In this document: positions 9,260-13,057 of the stretch, in pieces
Position numbering within the stretch: position 1 is the stretch's first letter
Layout: every line of letters begins with the position of its first letter
Source of the DNA: Myxococcota bacterium
Lineage (GTDB): Bacteria; Myxococcota_A; UBA9160; PR03
Reading direction: 5' to 3'
Length of the DNA: 13,057 nt
Assembly (NCBI GenBank): GCA_030066475.1
Contig: JASJBO010000118.1
Coordinates: 1-13,057, forward strand
Notes under the pieces: model-generated
What the model was told of the DNA's origin: nothing
The model's database searches: none
The model's input: the letters and a program-made list of their open reading frames with translations, nothing else
Program-made: the position numbers and the translations under genes

Positions 9260-9261
9260 CC

Positions 9262-10284
9262 TCAGACCGCCGCGGCTTTGGCCCGACGGCCCTTGCCCGA
9301 CTTGCCCGCCGTCTTCTTGGCGGCCGGCTTGCGGCCCTCGCCGCGGCCCGAGCCCTCGCTCGGCGGCGCGTCGCCGTAGCGGCGCTCCAGCAGCATCAGC
9401 GTGGGCGCGGCGATGTAGACCGACGAGTACGTCCCGACGACGATGCCGATCGCCATGGTCAGGGCGAACGGGAAGATCACGGCGCCGCCCAGGGCGAGCA
9501 GCGTGCCCACGGTGAGCAGGGTGGTGCCCGAGGTGAGCACGGTGCGCGAGAGCGTCTGGTTCACGCTGCGGTTCAGCACCTCGGGCAGGTCGCGCGTGGT
9601 GCGCAGCTCCATGTTCTCGCGGATCCGGTCGTAGACGATGATGGTGTCGTTCAGGCTGTAGCCCACGATCGCGAGCAGCGCGGCGAGCACCTGGAGGTTG
9701 AACTCCTGGCCCAGCAACACCCAGATGCTCGACGTGATCAGCACGTCGTGCAGCAGCGCGACGATGGCGCCCGGCGCGAAGCGCAGCGTGAAGCGGAACC
9801 AGATGTAGGCGAGGATCAGGAGCCCGGCGATCCCGAGCGCCTTGAGGCCGGCCTGCCGCAGCTCGGCGCCGACCTTCGGGCCGACGTACTCCACGCGGTC
9901 CACCCGCAGGGCGCCGACCTGCTCCGCCAGCGCCGCCTGGATGCGGTCGACGACTTCACCCTGACTGTCGCCCTCGTCGCTCCCCTGGCTGCCGCCGAAG
10001 CGGATCAGGAACTCGCGCTCGCTGGGGTCGCCGAAGCGGATCACCGAGACGTCCTGCGCCACCAGCCCCCCGACCACGCCGCGCAGGGCGGCCTCGTCGG
10101 TCTCCGCGGCCTCGAAGTGGACCTGGATCTCGGTGCCGCCGGCGAAGTCGATGCCCCAGCGCAGCTGGCCGGTGGCGGCGGCGACCAGGCCCACGAGGAT
10201 CAGCACCCCCGACGCGATCGCGCACGGCTTCCACCTGCCGATGAAGTCGATGCTGGTGCCGGACGGGACGATCTGGATCGGCAC
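9262..10284 (-). CDS. secF: Protein translocase subunit SecF
   Basis: SecF and SecD form the proton-driven inner-membrane complex that pulls preproteins out of the Sec channel on the periplasmic side. The 340-aa protein shows the first membrane segment at about 19-38, the conserved GIDFAGGTEIQ at 44-54, a small periplasmic domain to about 130, YVGPKVGAELR at 133-143, and five further membrane segments from about 146 to 298, including GYSLNDTIIVYDRIREN at 208-224. The last ~36 residues (305-340) form an unusually long tail rich in Lys, Arg, Ala and Gly. The GTG start has an AGGAGG that overlaps the secD stop codon. It is in the same frame as secD, nine nt beyond its stop. Last gene of its operon. 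Confidence 0.97.
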   Translation of the reverse strand: MPIQIVPSGTSIDFIGRWKPCAIASGVLILVGLVAAATGQLRWGIDFAGGTEIQVHFEAAETDEAALRGVVGGLVAQDVSVIRFGDPSEREFLIRFGGSQGSDEGDSQGEVVDRIQAALAEQVGALRVDRVEYVGPKVGAELRQAGLKALGIAGLLILAYIWFRFTLRFAPGAIVALLHDVLITSSIWVLLGQEFNLQVLAALLAIVGYSLNDTIIVYDRIRENMELRTTRDLPEVLNRSVNQTLSRTVLTSGTTLLTVGTLLALGGAVIFPFALTMAIGIVVGTYSSVYIAAPTLMLLERRYGDAPPSEGSGRGEGRKPAAKKTAGKSGKGRRAKAAAV

Positions 10285-10296
10285 GGCCCCCTCCTA
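10285..10296 (-). promoter_or_regulatory. secF Shine-Dalgarno embedded in the secD stop codon
   Basis: On the minus strand the secD stop TAG runs directly into GAGG, making AGGAGG, with the secF GTG a few nt further. Terminating ribosomes on secD would sit on this site, so secF translation is probably coupled to secD, fitting the 1:1 complex. Confidence 0.75.
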
Positions 10297-11886
10297 GATC
10301 GACACCGCGCTGGCCGCGCGGTTGCCCGGGTAGATCTCGAAGAGCAGCCGGGTGATCACCAGGGCGGCGAACACGCTCGTCACGATGCCGATCGAGAGCG
10401 TCACCGCGAAGCCCTTGATCGGGCCGGTGCCGTAGTTGAACAGCACGATCGCGGTGACGAGGGTGGTGATGTTGGCGTCGAGGATCGTCCATGTCGCCTT
10501 GTTGAAGCCGGTGCGGATCGCGGCGCGCGGCACCTTGCCGAGACGGAGCTCCTCGCGGATGCGCTCGAAGATGATCACATTGGCGTCGACCGCCATGCCG
10601 ACCGTGAGCACCAGGCCGGCGATGCCCGGCAGGGTGAGCGTGGCGGTCGCCATGCTCATGATGCCCACCAGCAGCACCAGGTTCGCGAGCAGCGCCACGG
10701 CCGCATAGACGCCCGACAGCCGGTAGTAGACCGCGGCGAACACGATCACGAGCAGCAGACCCAGACCCGCGGCGCGCACGCCGCGCTCGATCGAGTCCTG
10801 GCCCAGCGCCGGGCCGACGGTGCGCTCCTCCTCGATCTGGATCGGGATCGGCAGCGAGCCGGCCCGCAGGATGATCGCCAGCTCCGAGGCCTCGTCGGCG
10901 GTGAAGCGGCCGCGCACGAAGCCGCGGCCGCCGCCGATGCGGTCCTCGAGCCGCGGCGCGCTGGCCACCTCGCCGTCGAGGACGATCGCGAGCTGCTCGC
11001 CGATGTTGTCGCCCGAGAGCTTCGCGAAGCGCCGCGCGCCCTCCGAGTTGAACTGGAAGTTGACGATCCAGCCGAAGCGGTTGTCGAGGCTCGAGAACGC
11101 GTTGGTGAGCTCCTGGCCGGTGAGCGCCGCGCTGGTGGGCACCAGGTACACGTTCAGGATGCGCTCGGTCTCGCTGTCCTTCTCGGGGACGACCTCGGTG
11201 CCCTCGGGCAGTCCGTCCGGGTACTTGGCGCGCAGCAGCTCCTCGGTGGGCGCCTGGTCGCGCACCAGCTTGAACTCCAGGTGGCCGGTCTTGCGCAGCA
11301 GGCCGCGCGCGCGCTCGCGGTCGACGTCCTTGCCGGGGATCTGCACCAGCACGCGGTCGGTGCCCTGCCGGGTCACCACCGACTCCGGCACGCCCTTGAT
11401 CGGGTCGTCGATGCGGCGGCGCAGCACCTCGAGCACCTGGCGCATGCCGGCCTCGCGCACCGCCTGCGACGCCTCGGGCGTGAGCGCGAAGGCCAGCCGG
11501 TTGCCCTCCTCCCGCACCACCCGCAGCGAGCGGGTGTCGAGCCCAGCGCGGCGCAGCGCGTCGACGTCGCCCGAGGTGCCGGCCTCGAGCACCAGCTCCC
11601 GGTCCTGCACGAGGTTCTGGGAGAGCGCGACCCCGTCCTCCTCGAGGAAGGCGCCGAGCGAGGCGCTCAGCGAGTCCAGCTCGGCGTCGACCGCCGCGTC
11701 GAGCTGCGGGCCCAGCACCCAGTGGATGCCGCCGCGCAGGTCGAGGCCGAGGCGGATCTGCGAGTCGGGAATCCAGCCGCTGCCGGTGCGGGTCTCGTCG
11801 CTCACGAAGTTCGCCGCCGCGAACCAGCCCAGCAGCAGCAGCGTGCCGGCCACGGCCAGCACGCGCCAACGGGTCGAGGGGCTCAC
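10294..11886 (-). CDS. secD: Protein translocase subunit SecD
   Basis: Larger partner of SecF. The 530-aa protein has an N-terminal membrane segment at about 7-25, the conserved LGLDLRGGIHWVL at 46-58, a large periplasmic P1 domain to about 350 (TGQELTNAFSS at 256-266, GDNIGEQLAIVLDG at 292-305, GRFTADEASELA at 326-337), the EERTVGPALG stretch at 353-362 and five membrane segments from about 370 to 518. D434 in VGMAVDANVIIFERIREE matches the Asp implicated in proton movement. The GTG start is supported by GGGAGG at 11896-11901, and it overlaps the yajC stop as GTGA. Confidence 0.98.
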   Translation of the reverse strand: MSPSTRWRVLAVAGTLLLLGWFAAANFVSDETRTGSGWIPDSQIRLGLDLRGGIHWVLGPQLDAAVDAELDSLSASLGAFLEEDGVALSQNLVQDRELVLEAGTSGDVDALRRAGLDTRSLRVVREEGNRLAFALTPEASQAVREAGMRQVLEVLRRRIDDPIKGVPESVVTRQGTDRVLVQIPGKDVDRERARGLLRKTGHLEFKLVRDQAPTEELLRAKYPDGLPEGTEVVPEKDSETERILNVYLVPTSAALTGQELTNAFSSLDNRFGWIVNFQFNSEGARRFAKLSGDNIGEQLAIVLDGEVASAPRLEDRIGGGRGFVRGRFTADEASELAIILRAGSLPIPIQIEEERTVGPALGQDSIERGVRAAGLGLLLVIVFAAVYYRLSGVYAAVALLANLVLLVGIMSMATATLTLPGIAGLVLTVGMAVDANVIIFERIREELRLGKVPRAAIRTGFNKATWTILDANITTLVTAIVLFNYGTGPIKGFAVTLSIGIVTSVFAALVITRLLFEIYPGNRAASAVSI

Positions 11887-12224
11887 GGCTTCTCGCCTCC
11901 CTTCGCCCGCTCGAGCACCCGCTCGACGCGCGGGCGGTCCACCTTCACGCGCACCCGCTCGCCCTTGATGTTGGCGATCTCGAGCGTGAGCACGTCGTCC
12001 GCGATCCCTGCGACGGTGCCGTGCAGCCCGCCGCTGGTCGCGATGCGGTCGCCCTTCTCGAGGCCCTTCAGCATCTGCTCGTGCTCGCGCTGGCGCTTGT
12101 TCTGCGGGCGGATCAGCAGGAAGTAGAAGATCAGGAAGATCAGGGCCATGGGCAGCAGGAAGCCGAAGGGCGACTGCGGCGCCCCCTCGGCCTGCAGCAG
12201 CACGGCCCCCAGCATCGCGTTCAT
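11883..12224 (-). CDS. yajC: Sec translocon accessory protein YajC
   Basis: Small inner-membrane partner of SecDF. The 113-aa protein has one membrane segment at about 19-37 (FGFLLPMALIFLIFYFLLI) ending in the family signature RPQNKRQREHE at 39-49, then a cytoplasmic domain with LEKGDRIATSGGLHGTVAGI at 55-74. The start at 12224 is chosen because GGGAGG lies 6 nt upstream (12231-12236) and the longer open frame before it overlaps the preceding gene without family similarity. Its ATG overlaps the stop of the SpoIID-like gene (ATGA) and its stop overlaps the secD start (GTGA), so it is coupled on both sides. Confidence 0.97.
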   Translation of the reverse strand: MNAMLGAVLLQAEGAPQSPFGFLLPMALIFLIFYFLLIRPQNKRQREHEQMLKGLEKGDRIATSGGLHGTVAGIADDVLTLEIANIKGERVRVKVDRPRVERVLERAKGGEKP

Positions 12225-13057
12225 CGACTGCCTCCCACGGGCGTCTCGGCCAGGCTCGCAGCCAGCGGCTCGACCTCGGCGCGGGCCAGCCTGGCCCCCG
12301 GATAGAAGCGGCTCAGGATCTCGCGGTAGCCGAGGCCCCGCTCGGCCAGCGCCCACGCGCCCCATTGGCTCATGCCGACGCCGTGCCCGTGTCCGGAGCC
12401 CACGAACACCACGTCGCCGTCCGCGTCGCGGACTTCGAACAGGGTACTGCGCAGGGCGCCCGCACCGAGCGCGCGGCGCAGGTCCCGCGCGCTCAGCTCC
12501 GCGCGGCCGCCGCTGCCGCGGACGCGGACGGTGCGCACGCGCCCGCTGGGGGTGCGCTCCACGACCTCGATCCGCTCCAGGCGCCCGACCTCGGCGCCCT
12601 CGGCCGCCAGGGCGGCGGCCAGGTCGCGACGGGCGTAGCGCGCGCGCCAGTAGGTGTCCGGCGAGTCCTCCTCGCCTTCGACCTCGACGCTGCGCAGGTA
12701 GGGAACGCTGCGCCCCCAGACCTCGGCGGCGCTCGCCGTGCGCCCGCCCGATGCCGAGTGGAACACGGCCAGGATCGGCTCGCCCTCCCAGCTCAGATAC
12801 TCACCGCGGGTGGCCGCGACGGCGGCTCCGGTGGCCTGCTGCTCGGCGTCCAGGCCTCCGTAGACCTGGCTGTGGGCGCTGGCGTCCACGTGCCAGGGGC
12901 CGGTCGCGCTCCGGGCGCGCCGGTGGAGCGCGTAGGTGCGCGTCGCCACGGCCTGGGCGCGCAATACCGCCTGGCTCCAGCCGGGGTAGACCTCGGCGGG
13001 CACGGTCCCGGCCACGTACGCCTCGAGCGGCACCTCGTTCACCACGAGCAGCCCATC
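12221..13057 (-). CDS. SpoIID/LytB-domain peptidoglycan lytic transglycosylase (5' end outside window)
   Basis: SpoIID-family proteins cleave glycan strands lacking stem peptides; in Firmicutes this serves sporulation, while in other bacteria the role is in wall remodelling. The visible 278 residues carry the family's landmarks: VNEVPLEAYVAGTVPAEV at 6-23 with the probable catalytic Glu at 22, LRAQAVATRTYAL at 32-44, FHSASGGRT at 99-107, EVWGRSVPYL at 112-121 and the C-terminal GHGHGVGMSQWGA at 222-234. A GTG exists at 13043-13045, but the frame stays open to the window edge and the upstream residues DGLLV fit the family's conserved approach to VNE.PLE, so the gene is judged truncated by the window. 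Any signal peptide would lie outside. It is upstream of and overlaps yajC by 4 nt, which places it in the secDF operon. Confidence 0.93.
   Translation of the reverse strand, partial: DGLLVVNEVPLEAYVAGTVPAEVYPGWSQAVLRAQAVATRTYALHRRARSATGPWHVDASAHSQVYGGLDAEQQATGAAVAATRGEYLSWEGEPILAVFHSASGGRTASAAEVWGRSVPYLRSVEVEGEEDSPDTYWRARYARRDLAAALAAEGAEVGRLERIEVVERTPSGRVRTVRVRGSGGRAELSARDLRRALGAGALRSTLFEVRDADGDVVFVGSGHGHGVGMSQWGAWALAERGLGYREILSRFYPGARLARAEVEPLAASLAETPVGGSR

Overview
The window is very GC-rich (by eye around 70%) bacterial chromosome with dense, mostly housekeeping genes. Gram-negative traits are clear: a TolC-type outer-membrane channel protein with a signal peptide, and a yajC-secD-secF set. 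A bactofilin, a SpoIID-type peptidoglycan hydrolase gene placed ahead of yajC-secDF, and heavy use of GTG starts (uvrC, uvrB, ispF, secD, secF, bactofilin) suggest a high-GC lineage of the old Deltaproteobacteria (Myxococcota/Desulfobacterota-like). That placement is an inference from gene content only.

Layout, left to right. (1) 1-206: two tandem copies of a ~92-nt hairpin-rich repeat beyond the 3' end of uvrC. (2) 207-6663, minus strand: a tight operon read as ispD-ispF-cysS-uvrB-uvrC, with 4-nt start/stop overlaps at ispF/cysS and cysS/uvrB and 6-9-nt gaps elsewhere. (3) 6664-6732: a 69-bp divergent intergenic region. (4) 6733-9002, plus strand: a TolC-family outer-membrane protein followed 26 nt later by a bactofilin. 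(5) 9003-9261: a convergent intergenic region holding a strong hairpin and two more, diverged, inverted copies of the same repeat family. (6) 9262-13057, minus strand: spoIID-like (cut by the window edge)-yajC-secD-secF, again with 4-nt overlaps at the first two junctions.

The left operon joins two steps of the MEP isoprenoid pathway, cysteinyl-tRNA synthesis and two proteins of nucleotide excision repair; these have no obvious shared pathway and are probably co-transcribed for convenience of expression. The right operon supplies the SecDF-YajC accessory complex of the Sec translocon together with a periplasmic glycan-strand hydrolase. The central pair is an outer-membrane channel and a cell-envelope-associated cytoskeletal polymer.

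I see no phage, CRISPR, insertion sequence, defence or biosynthetic cluster, and no clear new multi-gene system. The most unusual things are: the repeat family, whose copies keep their stems through paired changes; the fact that all three short-gap junctions (uvrB/uvrC, ispD/ispF, secD/secF) are in the same reading frame, separated only by one stop codon and two or three codons; and a proline-rich, C-tract-encoded insertion in a predicted surface loop of the TolC-like protein.
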